64,000 bases of DNA from Hoeflea_A sp040932035 (GCF_040932035.1 NZ_JBFRBB010000002.1:1054001-1118000), one strand, 5' to 3'; shown: positions 1-9,763, numbered from the stretch's first letter. Notes: generated by a model from the letters alone, not told the origin. Numbers and translations: made by a program.

Positions 1-1158
1 GCCGCGCATGGAAACGGGACGTGCATCGGTCCACGCTCCGTCCTTTTGCGCCGATTCAACGGCCGCCCTGATTGCCGCCATCGAACGCAGGCCATCCTTT
101 GCGGTCGGAAACAGGGTTGCTGCAGGATCCGGCTCCCTGCCTTCCTTCTCTGCTGCTATGACTTCAGCAAGGTCGGCGTAAATATTGGCGAATGCGAGCG
201 GCATGCCTTCGGCATGGCCGATGGTCACCCGTGACGCCCTGTCCGCTTCCGGTGACAGGTCGGGTGCACCGCGCTCGATGATTTCCGTCCTGCCGCCAAC
301 CTGCGTCCAGTAAAGCTGGTTTGGATGTTCCTGTTCCCAGCGCAGCCCGCCCTTTTCTCCGAACACCTGCAACGTCAGACCGTGCATGCGGCCAACGGCA
401 ACGGAACTCGTCCAAAGCCGCAGGACCGCACCGCCATCCATGCGGAAATTGACCATGGCGTCGTCTTCAAGAACACGCGAAGGAATGCAGGACACAAAAT
501 CCGCTGAGAGGGTTTTAGCCTCCTGCCCGGCAACAAAACTCGCCATGTGCAGCGCGTGGATACCGCAATCGGAAAACTGCGCCGAAGGTCCGATCTGTTT
601 CGGATCGTAGCGCCACCGCACACGTGGATTGTCGGCGTCCGCTGCATCGGCATGAAAGCCATGCGCGAACTCGGCCTTGATCAGCCGCACCTCGCCGAGA
701 TCACGCCGGGCGATCATCGCCCGCATGTGGCGCACCATCGAATAACCCGAATAGCCGTAATTAACGGCGCAGATGCGGCCGGATGTTTCCGCCACAGCCA
801 CGATTTCTTCTGCCTCCTCGACGGTCATAGTCATGGGTTTTTCACACAGAACATGGAAACCGTTTTCGAGAAATGCCTTGGTAATCCCGTAGTGGGTCGC
901 GTTGGGCGTTGCCACTGTCACGAGATCGATACGGTCATCTCGCCCGGATTCGCCGTCAAGCATTGCACGCCAGTCGCCATAGGCGCGGTCGTCGGCAATG
1001 CCGAGCTTGCGGGCAAAGGCCCTGCCCTTTTCCATATCGATGTCGAGCGCACCGGCTGCCAGATGAAAATGCCCGTCGAGACTGGCGCTGATCCTGTGTG
1101 CCGGTCCGATCTGGCTGCCTTCGCCGCCGCCGATTATTCCCCAGTTGAGTTTGGTCAT
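1..1158 (-). CDS. Gfo/Idh/MocA family oxidoreductase (partial at left edge)
   Basis: The reading frame starts at the ATG at 1158 and stays open to base 1, so its C-terminus lies outside the window. 386 codons are visible. The N-terminus has a Rossmann GGGEGSQIG nucleotide motif and a CEKPM motif near residue 110, the usual active-site lysine segment of Gfo/Idh/MocA dehydrogenases, followed by the alpha/beta substrate domain. It should oxidise or epimerise a sugar or cyclitol with NAD(P). It is the third gene of a leftward operon, 8 bp after the IolE/IolI-like gene, so an inositol-derivative substrate is likely but unproven. Confidence 0.85.
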   Translation of the reverse strand, partial: MTKLNWGIIGGGEGSQIGPAHRISASLDGHFHLAAGALDIDMEKGRAFARKLGIADDRAYGDWRAMLDGESGRDDRIDLVTVATPNATHYGITKAFLENGFHVLCEKPMTMTVEEAEEIVAVAETSGRICAVNYGYSGYSMVRHMRAMIARRDLGEVRLIKAEFAHGFHADAADADNPRVRWRYDPKQIGPSAQFSDCGIHALHMASFVAGQEAKTLSADFVSCIPSRVLEDDAMVNFRMDGGAVLRLWTSSVAVGRMHGLTLQVFGEKGGLRWEQEHPNQLYWTQVGGRTEIIERGAPDLSPEADRASRVTIGHAEGMPLAFANIYADLAEVIAAEKEGREPDPAATLFPTAKDGLRSMAAIRAAVESAQKDGAWTDARPVSMRG

Positions 1159-1166
1159 TGTCTGCC

Positions 1167-2060
1167 TCAATTAAAGCCAATGGATTCAAGATAGGAGCGG
1201 TTTGCCCGCGCGTCACTGATCGGCGATGTTCCGCCGGTCGGATCGCAGTCCTGTTCGACTGTGCACCAACCATCAAAACCAGCATCGATCAGCTTTTTGC
1301 GGACGGCCGGAAACTCGGTTTCGCCATCGCCGAGATTGCAGAATATGCCCTGGCCGCAAGCCTCGTAAAAATCGGTTCTGTTGGTGATGACATCGGCCTT
1401 CACTTTCGGGTCTATATCCTTGAAATGCATATAGGAAATACGATCCATATAAGTTTCCATGAAGGCGACAGGATCAAAGCCCGCATAGTGCGAATGCCCC
1501 GTGTCGAGACACAGTTTCAGGATCGATGAATCGATCTCGGAAAGCAACCGTTCGACCTCGGATTTGAAATCACAAAATCCGCCGGCATGGGGATGAATGG
1601 CGACCGTCAGCCCGTACTCCTCCGTTCCCATCGCCGCGATATGCCGAATGCGCTGGACATAGACCGACCACTCGTCGGTGGTCATCTGTTCAGCCTCACC
1701 GGGTTGTCCAGCCGTCGGTGCACGCCGCGGCGAAATGGAATCGATCAGCACCAGATGCCGCGCGCCATGCGCCTTTAAAGCCTTGCAGGTGCGCACGGAC
1801 CCATCGAGCACGTCGTCCCATTTTTCCGGATCGTGAAACGGGCGAAACACCACCCCACCGATGAGTTCGAGATCCCTTTCGGCGAGCGCATCTCCCAGAA
1901 CCGACGGGTCTTCCGGCATGAAACCGACCGGTCCGAGCTCAATGCCGTGAAAACCTGCCGATTTGCACTCGTCGAGCACCGTCCGCCAATCCGGATTGCG
2001 CGGATCATCGGCAAACTCCACACCCCAGCTGCAGGGTGCATTTCCCAGTTTTATTGTCAT
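1167..2060 (-). CDS. IolE/IolI-like sugar phosphate isomerase/epimerase or inosose dehydratase
   Basis: This 297-residue protein is an AP-endonuclease-2-type TIM barrel. It opens with GNAPCSWGVEF, a pattern seen in IolE/IolI/IolH-like proteins. Likely metal ligands lie in IELG, IHPHAG, CLDTGHSHYAG and MHFKD, with a C-terminal TVEQD. Family members dehydrate scyllo-inosose or isomerise inososes. It differs clearly from the other IolE in the window (56038-56934), which begins MIRYGTNPIAW. It sits in the leftward operon of cluster A, 37 bp after a Gfo/Idh gene. I am sure of the fold and less sure whether it is dehydratase, isomerase or epimerase. Confidence 0.8.
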   Translation of the reverse strand: MTIKLGNAPCSWGVEFADDPRNPDWRTVLDECKSAGFHGIELGPVGFMPEDPSVLGDALAERDLELIGGVVFRPFHDPEKWDDVLDGSVRTCKALKAHGARHLVLIDSISPRRAPTAGQPGEAEQMTTDEWSVYVQRIRHIAAMGTEEYGLTVAIHPHAGGFCDFKSEVERLLSEIDSSILKLCLDTGHSHYAGFDPVAFMETYMDRISYMHFKDIDPKVKADVITNRTDFYEACGQGIFCNLGDGETEFPAVRKKLIDAGFDGWCTVEQDCDPTGGTSPISDARANRSYLESIGFN

Positions 2061-2097
2061 CTTTTATCTCGGTTGTTGTTGCTTGAGAGTTTCTCGT

Positions 2098-3216
2098 TCA
2101 GATCTCGTCGATGCTCACCCAGCGCCGCTCATCCTGCGACAGCCAGGCTGCCTCCAGTATTTCGCTGACCATCAGTCCGTCCCTGAATGTCGGCCAGAGC
2201 GACTGCCCCCCTTCAATGGCTTTCAGGAAATCATGAGCCTCGATGATGATCTGATCCTGATATCCGGTGCCATGGCCCGGTCCCAGACAAAATGGCAGGT
2301 AGTTTGGATGCTCGGGACCGGTGAGGATTTTTGTGAAGCCTTCCCTGCCCCTGGCCGAATCCCCCTTGTAGAGCCAAAGCGCGTTCTGGTCTTCCTGGTC
2401 AAAGCGTAAGGAGCCTTTTGTGCCAAAGACTTCATAGATGTAACCCATCTTGCGCCCGGTCGCGACGCGGCTGATATAAAGCTGTCCCATGGCGCCGCTT
2501 TCGAACCGGCACAGAAACTGACTCTGGTCGTCATTGGTGACTTCGACGGGATCGCCGTTTTCACCCGGACGCGTCTTGTGCACGGTCTCAATATCCGCAA
2601 CAAGCGATCTTATCGGCCCGGCAAGTGCAAGAGCAGCATTCACGATGTGCGGGGCCAAATCACCCATGTTGCCGTTGGACCGACCATGCGAGCGCCAGGT
2701 GGCTGGCTGTTGCGGATCTGCGAAAAAATCCTCGGTATGCTCACCGCGAAAATAGGTCATCTCACCTATTTCACCCGATTCGATGATCTCGCGCGCCAGC
2801 TGCGAAGCGGGCGTGCGGATGTAGTTAAACGCCGCCATGTTCACAACGCCAGCCTTTTCGGCTGCCTCGGTCATGACCCGCACATCCTCCAGCCCCATGC
2901 CCATAGGCTTTTCACACATGACAGGCTTTCCAAGTTCGATGGCCGCCAGTGCAATGTCGCGATGGGTATCCTGCGGTGAAGCGATAACAATAGCCTCGAC
3001 CTTTGGGTCCGCGACCAGCTCGCGCCAGTCGTGAGTTGAGCGGTTGAAGCCAAAAAGGCGCGCCTTTTGCGCAGCCCCTTCCGGGGTTGTCGTGCAGATC
3101 ATTTCACAGCGGGGCCTCAGATTCGTCTCAAACACGGCGCCCACCGAATTCATGGCAACTGAATGGACCTTGCCCATATAGCCACCACCGATAATTCCAA
3201 TGCCGATTTCCGTCAT
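2098..3216 (-). CDS. Gfo/Idh/MocA family oxidoreductase, cluster A
   Basis: The 372-residue protein has a Rossmann motif GIIGGGYMGKVH at its N-terminus and CEKPM in the middle. I chose the ATG at 3216 because the 15 residues upstream of it would overlap the palindromic operator and do not look like family sequence. By eye it resembles the oxidoreductase of cluster B at 50003-51115: both share GYMGK, EKPM, the NYI segment and a GPGHG...E region near the C-terminus. It is the first gene of the leftward operon that diverges from iolDCBJ, so it probably performs the first oxidation of an inositol isomer or derivative. Confidence 0.88.
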   Translation of the reverse strand: MTEIGIGIIGGGYMGKVHSVAMNSVGAVFETNLRPRCEMICTTTPEGAAQKARLFGFNRSTHDWRELVADPKVEAIVIASPQDTHRDIALAAIELGKPVMCEKPMGMGLEDVRVMTEAAEKAGVVNMAAFNYIRTPASQLAREIIESGEIGEMTYFRGEHTEDFFADPQQPATWRSHGRSNGNMGDLAPHIVNAALALAGPIRSLVADIETVHKTRPGENGDPVEVTNDDQSQFLCRFESGAMGQLYISRVATGRKMGYIYEVFGTKGSLRFDQEDQNALWLYKGDSARGREGFTKILTGPEHPNYLPFCLGPGHGTGYQDQIIIEAHDFLKAIEGGQSLWPTFRDGLMVSEILEAAWLSQDERRWVSIDEI

Positions 3217-3235
3217 GAGGCCACTCCAAGCAAAA

Positions 3236-3257
3236 TTTTTGCAACCGGTTGCAAAAA
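3236..3257. promoter_or_regulatory. LacI-type palindromic operator between divergent iol operons
   Basis: These bases form a perfect 22-bp palindrome with core GCAACCGGTTGC flanked by T5 and A5. A CG-centred even palindrome of this kind is typical of LacI/GalR-family operators. It lies 20 bp from the start of the leftward oxidoreductase gene and about 85 bp from the iolD start, so it could control both. The same core, with a 20-bp palindrome, recurs at 49737-49756. No LacI-family gene is present in the window. Confidence 0.8.
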
Positions 3258-3341
3258 ACATAAACTCGATTTAGGCTCTGTCGTCAAGCGAAGTTCGCGC
3301 ATCCAACAAGACAATACCGCAAATGTGCCGATGGAGGACTG

Positions 3342-5228
3342 ATGTCGGGCAATTCAACAACTATTCGACTGACCATGGCGCAGGCCCTGGTACGGCACCT
3401 GGCAGCCCAGTTCATAGAGATCGATGGTGAACGCGTGCGCCTGTGCGGTGGTGGCTTCGGCATATTCGGCCATGGCAACGTTACCTGTCTGGGCGAGGCC
3501 CTTGAGCAGCACCGCGATGAACTGCCCCTTTGGCGCGGCCAGAATGAGCAGTCCATGGCAATGGCCGCCGTTGGTTATGCCAAGCAGAAACTGCGCCGGC
3601 GGTTCATGTTCGCGACCTCTTCGGCTGGTCCCGGCACGACCAACATGCTGACATCGGCGGGCATAGCCCACACCAACCGCCTGCCGCTTCTCCTTTTGTG
3701 CGGCGACGCCTTTGCGACCCGCCTGCCCGACCCGGTGCTTCAGCAGGTCGAGCATTTCGGCGACCCGACAATCTCGGTCAATGACGCCTTCAAATCCGTG
3801 ACACGCTACTGGGACCGCATCATTCATCCGGCGCAGCTCATCCAGTCACTTCCGCGCGCCATAGACACGATGCTCGATCCTGCCGATTGCGGTCCGGTAT
3901 TCCTCGGACTGCCGCAAGACGTACAGGGCTGGGCCTTCGATTACCCCCTTGCCTTTTTCGAGGAAAAGACCCACCGCATCCGTCGTCAGACGCCCGATGA
4001 GCGTGAAGTTGCCGATGCCGCCAGTCTGATCCAGACCGCCGAGCGCCCGGTTATCGTCGCCGGCGGCGGCGTACAATATTCCGGAGCGGTAAACGAGTTG
4101 ACCGGCTTTGCCGAGAAGCACGGCATTCCCGTCATCGAGACCATTGCCGGCCGAGCCAACCTTGTCTACGAACACCCGCTCAATTGCGGTCCGGTTGGCG
4201 TAACGGGCTCCAATTCAGCCAATGCGCTCGCCAAAGAGGCCGATGTGATCATCGCCGTCGGCACCCGGCTGCAGGATTTCACCACGGGTTCCTGGTCGGC
4301 CTTTGCAAAGGACGCAAAGATCATCAGCATCAATGCCGCGCGCCATGATGCCGGCAAGCACAGTTCCATGCCCGTCGTTGGCGACGCAAAACTGGCGCTC
4401 AATGCGCTAAGCGCCCGGACCGAAGGCTATTCGACGCCCGAAAGCTGGCATAACCGGGCGGTAAAGGAACGCAAGGAGTGGGATGCGTACCTCGATGCCA
4501 ATATCAGTACGGTCAGTGCCGAAGGCACCAACAGGCCGATGTCCTATGCACAGGTGATCGGTGCCATCAACAGGGTTTGCGATCCCGAAGACCGCGTGGT
4601 GGCCGCTGCGGGCGGTCTTCCGGCAGAGGTGACAGCCAATTGGCGGACACTTTCCGTCGGCTCAGTCGATGTCGAGTTCGGCTTTTCCTGCATGGGATAT
4701 GAAATTGCCGGCGGCTGGGGCGCGCGCATGGGTCAGGCCGAAACGGCACCCGACAAGGAAACAATCGTCTTTACCGGCGATGGCTCTTATCTGATGCTGA
4801 ATTCGGACATCTATTCTTCCGTCCTGACGGGTAAAAAGCTGATTATCATCGTCTGCGACAATGGCGGCTTCGCCGTCATCAACAAGCTGCAGAACAACAC
4901 CGGAAACGTCTCCTATAACAACCTCATCAAGGACTGTAATCTCGCTGTCGAACCCTTCGCGGTTGACTTCGAGGCGCACGCGCGCGCCATGGGCGCCAAT
5001 GCCGAAACGGTCGATTCCATTACCGGGCTTGAGCAGGCATTTGCCCGCGCCCGCGCTTCGGATCGCACCTATGTCATATCGCTCAAAACGGACGCCTTCG
5101 AGGGCTGGACGGGCGAAGGTCATACCTGGTGGGAAGTCGGTATTCCGGAAGTTTCGGACAATCCCGATGTCCGTGCCGCACGGAAGGATCTGGACGAGCA
5201 GCGCAAAGAACAGCGCATCGGGCTTTAG
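3342..5228 (+). CDS. iolD: 3D-(3,5/4)-trihydroxycyclohexane-1,2-dione acylhydrolase, copy A
   Basis: This is a 628-residue thiamine-diphosphate enzyme. It starts at an ATG preceded by GGAGGACTG. The catalytic glutamate lies in GQNEQ (E69), and the cofactor/Mg motif starts with GDGSY (G479-G481) and runs on to the downstream CDNGG. IolD opens the ring of the diketone formed by IolE to give 5-deoxy-glucuronate. It heads a compact operon iolD-iolC-iolB-iolJ. By eye it is clearly homologous to, but well diverged from, the second IolD at 54172-56013, so this is a separate lineage and not a recent duplicate. Confidence 0.93.
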   Translation: MSGNSTTIRLTMAQALVRHLAAQFIEIDGERVRLCGGGFGIFGHGNVTCLGEALEQHRDELPLWRGQNEQSMAMAAVGYAKQKLRRRFMFATSSAGPGTTNMLTSAGIAHTNRLPLLLLCGDAFATRLPDPVLQQVEHFGDPTISVNDAFKSVTRYWDRIIHPAQLIQSLPRAIDTMLDPADCGPVFLGLPQDVQGWAFDYPLAFFEEKTHRIRRQTPDEREVADAASLIQTAERPVIVAGGGVQYSGAVNELTGFAEKHGIPVIETIAGRANLVYEHPLNCGPVGVTGSNSANALAKEADVIIAVGTRLQDFTTGSWSAFAKDAKIISINAARHDAGKHSSMPVVGDAKLALNALSARTEGYSTPESWHNRAVKERKEWDAYLDANISTVSAEGTNRPMSYAQVIGAINRVCDPEDRVVAAAGGLPAEVTANWRTLSVGSVDVEFGFSCMGYEIAGGWGARMGQAETAPDKETIVFTGDGSYLMLNSDIYSSVLTGKKLIIIVCDNGGFAVINKLQNNTGNVSYNNLIKDCNLAVEPFAVDFEAHARAMGANAETVDSITGLEQAFARARASDRTYVISLKTDAFEGWTGEGHTWWEVGIPEVSDNPDVRAARKDLDEQRKEQRIGL

Positions 5229-5239
5229 GATGAATCAGA

Positions 5240-6265
5240 TTGACCGGAAACATCTCTAGCATGCTGGATTCTTTGCAGAAAAACCGATTTGTCATACTCG
5301 GTCGAGCAGGTATGGATCTCTATGCGGATCCGCCCGGCGCGGAGACCGAAAATGCTTCGGCTTTCTCCGCCACACTCGGCGGATCGTCGGCCAATATCGC
5401 CGTGGCGATCACCCGCCAGGGTGGAGACGCTGCACTCGTGACTGCTGTTTCCGATGATGCCGTGGGCCGCTTCGTGTTCAACCAACTTGCCCATTACAAC
5501 ATCGATGCGACCGGTGTGCGCACCATAACGGGGCAAAACCGAACATCGCTCGCCGTCGTTGAAACCCGCAGGGAAAACTGCCAGTCGGTTATCTATAGAA
5601 ACGGCGCGGCCGACTTTGAAATCACCGACAACGACGTCGCGCAAATCAATTACCGGGACTATGGCGCGCTGATCGCAACGGGCACGTGTTTTGCGGCCGA
5701 ACCGTCCCGTTCGGCGACGTTCAAGGCTTTCGAAGCAGCGCGAAATGCAGGCCTGCCCATCATCCTGGATCTTGACTACCGGCCCTACTCCTGGCCGAGC
5801 CAGGCCGATGCCGGAGCGATCTGTTTGCGGGCGGCTGAGATGTCCGATGTTCTTGTCGGCAATGACGAGGAGTTTGCGACACTGGCCGGAGACGTTGCGT
5901 CCGGCCGAAAACTGGCGGAGAAGCTGGCGAGAGAGAGTGGCGCGCTTGTCGTCTACAAAATGGGCGAAATGGGCTCCGTCACGTTCGAAGGTGAAAACGC
6001 CATCGAAACGGGCATTTTCAAGGTCGAAGCACTGAAGCCCACGGGCTCGGGCGATGCTTTTCTCGGCAATTTCATCAGCGCGATGGCGACCGGCAATTCA
6101 CTTGAAGAAAGCATCAAACGAGGATCGGCCGCTGCCGCAATTGTCGTCTCGAAGGTTGGCTGCGCACCCGCAATGCCGGATGCGCGGCAGTTGGAGGAAT
6201 TTTTGAACACCCATGAAGGTTTGAACCAAGGAAAGGAGGCGGACAATGCACATACCGCCTTTTGA
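5240..6265 (+). CDS. iolC: 5-dehydro-2-deoxygluconokinase (PfkB family), copy A
   Basis: The protein is a PfkB/ribokinase sugar kinase with GGSSANIA near the N-terminus and TGSGDAF (T268-F274), where D272 is the expected catalytic base. It should phosphorylate 2-deoxy-5-keto-gluconate. The start is uncertain: TTG at 5240 has an AGGA 9 bases upstream, while the in-frame ATG at 5261 has only a weak site. Unlike the cluster B kinase it lacks a C-terminal DUF2090 domain; a separate aldolase gene lies two genes downstream. It overlaps iolB by 20 bp. Confidence 0.9.
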   Translation: MTGNISSMLDSLQKNRFVILGRAGMDLYADPPGAETENASAFSATLGGSSANIAVAITRQGGDAALVTAVSDDAVGRFVFNQLAHYNIDATGVRTITGQNRTSLAVVETRRENCQSVIYRNGAADFEITDNDVAQINYRDYGALIATGTCFAAEPSRSATFKAFEAARNAGLPIILDLDYRPYSWPSQADAGAICLRAAEMSDVLVGNDEEFATLAGDVASGRKLAEKLARESGALVVYKMGEMGSVTFEGENAIETGIFKVEALKPTGSGDAFLGNFISAMATGNSLEESIKRGSAAAAIVVSKVGCAPAMPDARQLEEFLNTHEGLNQGKEADNAHTAF

Positions 6266-7088
6266 TAACGCCAACGAGGCCATCATCGACGCGGACGATA
6301 CCCGCGTGCCGCTGAACTACTTCAACATCGTAACGCTGACAAAGGGACAGGCATTCGAATACGCGGTTCCTGGCTATGAAACCTGCGTCGTTCCGGCCAC
6401 CGGAACGGTGGATGTCGCAGTGGAAGGCATGTCGTTCAACGCCATCGGAAACCGAACGGCCGATGTCTGGGACGGCGAACCGGAAGGCGTTTACGTGCCG
6501 AGCGGAACCAGGGCGCTGATCGTTGCAACGAGCGAGAACGCCGAAGTTTTCATCGCCGGCGCGCGTTACGACAAGACCCTCGAACCCTTTGAGGTTCGTC
6601 GCGACGAAATCGACTTCGTGCAATACGGATCGGACGACACCAAGACCCATCGCAAGATCAAACACATTCTCGGCACCAAGTACCATGACCGGGTCGGACG
6701 CCTGCTTGTGTCCGAATTATTCACCGTCGGTCAGGGCGGCTGGTCGGGCTTTCCTCCGCACAAGCACGACACCGACCGGATTCCCGAGGAGTCGCGCCAC
6801 GACGAGACCTACAATTTCCGCTTCCGCCCCTCCAAAGGCTTTGGAATGCAGCTCGTGCAGCGCGAGGACGGCAAGGTGGGCGACGCCTATCATATCGTCG
6901 ACGGCTCAACGATCATTCTGGAAAAGGGTTATCACCCCTGCGTCGTCGCCCCAGGCTACGAGATGTATTATTTCACCATTTTAGGAGGCCTCACGCAGCG
7001 ATCTCTGGTGCAGTATTTCCAGCCCGATCATGCCTGGCAGATCGAAACGATCCCCGGCATCAAAGACATGATCGCGAAGTTCAAATGA
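6246..7088 (+). CDS. iolB: 5-deoxy-glucuronate isomerase, copy A
   Basis: The 280-residue protein has two cupin-like halves typical of IolB. The metal site is visible as SGFPPHKHD, then a glutamate in HDETYNF, and a late histidine in GYHPCVVAPGY. It converts 5-deoxy-glucuronate to 2-deoxy-5-keto-gluconate, the substrate of IolC. Its start overlaps the end of iolC by 20 bp and its stop overlaps the next gene in an ATGA, which implies translational coupling in one transcript. Confidence 0.93.
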   Translation: MHIPPFDNANEAIIDADDTRVPLNYFNIVTLTKGQAFEYAVPGYETCVVPATGTVDVAVEGMSFNAIGNRTADVWDGEPEGVYVPSGTRALIVATSENAEVFIAGARYDKTLEPFEVRRDEIDFVQYGSDDTKTHRKIKHILGTKYHDRVGRLLVSELFTVGQGGWSGFPPHKHDTDRIPEESRHDETYNFRFRPSKGFGMQLVQREDGKVGDAYHIVDGSTIILEKGYHPCVVAPGYEMYYFTILGGLTQRSLVQYFQPDHAWQIETIPGIKDMIAKFK

Positions 7089-7912
7089 CGCTGGCGACGC
7101 TGCGTGATGTGCTGCAACCGGCAGCGTCGGAAGGTTACGCAATTGCAGGCCTCGTTGTCCTCGGCTGGGAAGACGCTCTTGCCTATGTCGAGGCCGCCGA
7201 AGAGACAGGTTTTCCCATCATCTTGCAGGCCGGACCGGGCTGCAGGATGCACACCCCGGTTCCGGTGCTTGGCGCGATGTTCCGCCAGTTGGCCGAACAG
7301 GCATCGGTTCCGGTGGTTTGCCATATCGACCACGCCCGCAGTGCTGAGGAATGCCGCACGGGCATCGATAGCGGTTTCACCTCGGTCATGTTCGACGGTT
7401 CAGAGCTTCCCATCGAAGAAAATGTCGCGCTGACCGCGCAGATTTGCCGGGAGGCAAAGCGCGCCGGCGTATCGGTGGAAGGCGAAGTCGGCTTTGTCGG
7501 CTATGCGGAAGGCAAATCCTCCGCCATGACAAGCGTGGAGGAAGCCGCCCTCTTCGATCGTGAAAGCGGCGCCGACGCCATGGCGATCTCAATCGGCAAT
7601 GTGCATCTGCAAACTGACGCCGATGCCCGCATCGACATGCAGCGGCTGCGCGAAATCGAAGCAGCGACCACGCTGCCGCTGGTGCTGCACGGTGGCAGCG
7701 GTATCCCCGCGGAAACAAGGCGTGAGCTGGCAGCCACAAGCCGCATATCGAAATTCAACATCGGCACCGAACTGCGTCAGGCCTTCGGCGCGGCGCTGCG
7801 CCGGTCGCTCGCAGATAATCCGGCCTCGTTCGACCGGATCGAGCTGCTGAAACCCGTCATTCCAGCCATCAGGCAGGAGGCGGTGAAGGTTATTTCCGGG
7901 CTCGCAGCTTAG
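7085..7912 (+). CDS. iolJ: Class II aldolase, probable 2-deoxy-5-keto-gluconate-6-phosphate aldolase
   Basis: The 275-residue protein is a class II (zinc) fructose-bisphosphate-type aldolase. Zinc-ligand segments are visible in CHIDHA, EGEVGFVGY and VLHGGSGIP, followed by ISKFNIGTEL. In an iol operon this family cleaves the phosphorylated keto-gluconate to dihydroxyacetone phosphate and malonate semialdehyde. It is the last gene of the rightward operon. Cluster B has no such gene and instead carries a DUF2090 domain fused to its kinase. No malonate-semialdehyde dehydrogenase (iolA) is present in the window. Confidence 0.88.
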   Translation: MTLATLRDVLQPAASEGYAIAGLVVLGWEDALAYVEAAEETGFPIILQAGPGCRMHTPVPVLGAMFRQLAEQASVPVVCHIDHARSAEECRTGIDSGFTSVMFDGSELPIEENVALTAQICREAKRAGVSVEGEVGFVGYAEGKSSAMTSVEEAALFDRESGADAMAISIGNVHLQTDADARIDMQRLREIEAATTLPLVLHGGSGIPAETRRELAATSRISKFNIGTELRQAFGAALRRSLADNPASFDRIELLKPVIPAIRQEAVKVISGLAA

Positions 7913-7946
7913 GGATTTCGGCCCGATTGCAACGACCCGTCACGAT

Positions 7947-8615
7947 TTATGTTTGCGTCGATGTTTCCGGCTGTGGCTCCTGAAACCAGTTCGACCATGC
8001 GTCCCAATTGTCGACGACGTCGGCAATGATTTCATAGCCGGACCCGTCGCAATGCATCTGATCGCCGCGAGTGAGGCTGTGCATGTAAGCATGATTGGCC
8101 AGGAGCGGGGTTTGAATATCTAGATAAGGTATTCCAAGCTTCGCAGCCAACGCGATAAAGCGTTGGTTGAGCGCCATGGCAGTCTCCTGAGAGAATTCAA
8201 TCACCATTCCCTCGCTGGGATGCATGGGAGAGCAAGCCAAATTCGCAGGAGGCAGGCCAACCCACAGGGTCGGATACAAACCGGCGACTTCGCGTGCTAT
8301 CGATTCCGCATTCTTGACCGATTCATCTTCTTCAACCCGCCGTCCCGAGCCCACGATCTCGGCCACGTCATTCATTCCAAACTGAAGCACGACACGGTTG
8401 TCGGCTCCCTCCAGAAGGCGCGACTGGCATTCATGCTTCCAGCGGTCGCGGATCTCATCGGTGGTTTCACCGCGAATACCCAGATCGTAGAAGGTAAGTC
8501 GAAACTGCCGGGTAAAACGTCGTTTGCACAAGCGTCCGATCCAGCCCAGACATTGCTCATCCCCGGTCCCGTTGACGTAACTGTCGCCCAGGAAACAAAT
8601 GCGCAGATCTCGCAT
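7947..8615 (-). CDS. SGNH/GDSL-type hydrolase
   Basis: The 222-residue protein has the SGNH blocks in order: the nucleophile motif FLGDSYVNG (S12), the block II glycine in LGIRGET, the block III FGMND (N82) and the catalytic pair in GDQMH near residue 193. It has no signal peptide, so it is cytoplasmic. I chose the ATG at 8615 because AGAGAGG lies at good spacing; in-frame ATGs at 8624 and 8642 are alternatives. It is convergent with iolJ. The substrate is unknown; esters or acetylated sugars are possible. The 240 bp upstream hold no gene that I can recognise. Confidence 0.85.
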   Translation of the reverse strand: MRDLRICFLGDSYVNGTGDEQCLGWIGRLCKRRFTRQFRLTFYDLGIRGETTDEIRDRWKHECQSRLLEGADNRVVLQFGMNDVAEIVGSGRRVEEDESVKNAESIAREVAGLYPTLWVGLPPANLACSPMHPSEGMVIEFSQETAMALNQRFIALAAKLGIPYLDIQTPLLANHAYMHSLTRGDQMHCDGSGYEIIADVVDNWDAWSNWFQEPQPETSTQT

Positions 8616-8857
8616 GACCGACATCCTCTCTGTTGAGCTCATTAGCCGCTACCGGCCACCACATACACGCGCCGCCACTGCACGCTGCTTGTTGGGCGTC
8701 AACCCGCTTTCTTCGCCAGAACAGACGCCGCGGTTGATGACAGTACAGGCGTACCAATTCTTACCGTTCGCCGCCACACCATGATGTGTGCACGATTTCA
8801 TAAAAGTCTGTATCGAACGTTACCATAACCCACGTCCTGCCTGTTCGATCCTCACGG

Positions 8858-9763
8858 TCACCCCTCCATCCCATCCGAAATGGCCCCTTCGATCCACTGC
8901 CTGAAACGCACGAGCGGCGGGTGGTTGCGGCGCGCCTTCGGCCAGATGAGCGCGTAGCTGCCGAGGCTCTTGTTGGCCTTGTCCCAGGCCGCGACAAGTT
9001 TGCCGCTGCGCAGTTCGTCTTCGATCAGGAATTCAGGCAACAGCGCAAGTCCGAGCCCATGCGCGGCGGCCTGTGCCATTGTCGCGAACTGATCGAAAGT
9101 CGTTCCGGGCTGGACATCGGTGTGAAGGCCGTTCATTTCGAACCAGCGCGTCCAGGCCTGTGGGCGCGTGGCAAGATGCAGAAGCGGCCCGCGCGCCACA
9201 TCCTCCACGGTTTCGATCTTGAGTTCAGGCAGCAGGGCGGGCGAACAGGCCAGCACCACGGTTTCATCCGCAAGATACAGATGCTCGGTCTCCGGCCATT
9301 CGTCCGCGCCGAAGTGGATCGCCGCATCCAGGGGCTCGCTGCCGAAGTCGAAGGGACGTAATTTGGTCGTCAGATTGACGGTGATTCCGGGGTTTTCCTT
9401 GAAGAATTCCGGCAGTCGCGGCGCGAGCCACCGGGTCCCGAATGTCGGTACGATCCCGAGATTAAGAACCCCACCGTCCGGATTGACCTGCAGCGCGGTC
9501 GAGGCCATGCGGATAATCGACAGTGCGCGGGAAATTTCTTCAAGATAGGTCGCGCCCGCCGGCGACAGCGAAATGCGCTGGCGCTCGCGGACGAATAACT
9601 CGGTGCCGAGCTGTTCTTCCAGCGCCCTGATCTGCCGGCTGACGGCGCCTTGCGTCATGTTGAGATCGGCGGCGGCCAGCGTAAAGCTGCCCCGCCGAGC
9701 GGCGGCTTCAAAGGTTTCGAGAAGGCTTGTTTGCGGAAGTCTGCGGGCCAAATCCTGCAACAT
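8858..9763 (-). CDS. LysR family transcriptional regulator (GcvA-like)
   Basis: The 301-residue protein has an N-terminal winged helix-turn-helix (residues about 12-70, with NMTQGAVSRQIRALE as recognition helix) and a C-terminal periplasmic-binding-like effector domain. The sequence resembles the GcvA/AmpR subgroup. It lies 34 bp downstream of the saccharopine dehydrogenase gene on the same strand, so it may be co-transcribed with and regulate the lysine-degradation genes. The effector is not predictable from sequence. Confidence 0.88.
   Translation of the reverse strand: MLQDLARRLPQTSLLETFEAAARRGSFTLAAADLNMTQGAVSRQIRALEEQLGTELFVRERQRISLSPAGATYLEEISRALSIIRMASTALQVNPDGGVLNLGIVPTFGTRWLAPRLPEFFKENPGITVNLTTKLRPFDFGSEPLDAAIHFGADEWPETEHLYLADETVVLACSPALLPELKIETVEDVARGPLLHLATRPQAWTRWFEMNGLHTDVQPGTTFDQFATMAQAAAHGLGLALLPEFLIEDELRSGKLVAAWDKANKSLGSYALIWPKARRNHPPLVRFRQWIEGAISDGMEG

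Noticed and set aside
547..1194. 215-codon open frame on the + strand
   Set aside because: It is antisense to the Gfo/Idh gene, whose minus-strand frame has clear Rossmann and EKP motifs; the + strand translation shows no family features.
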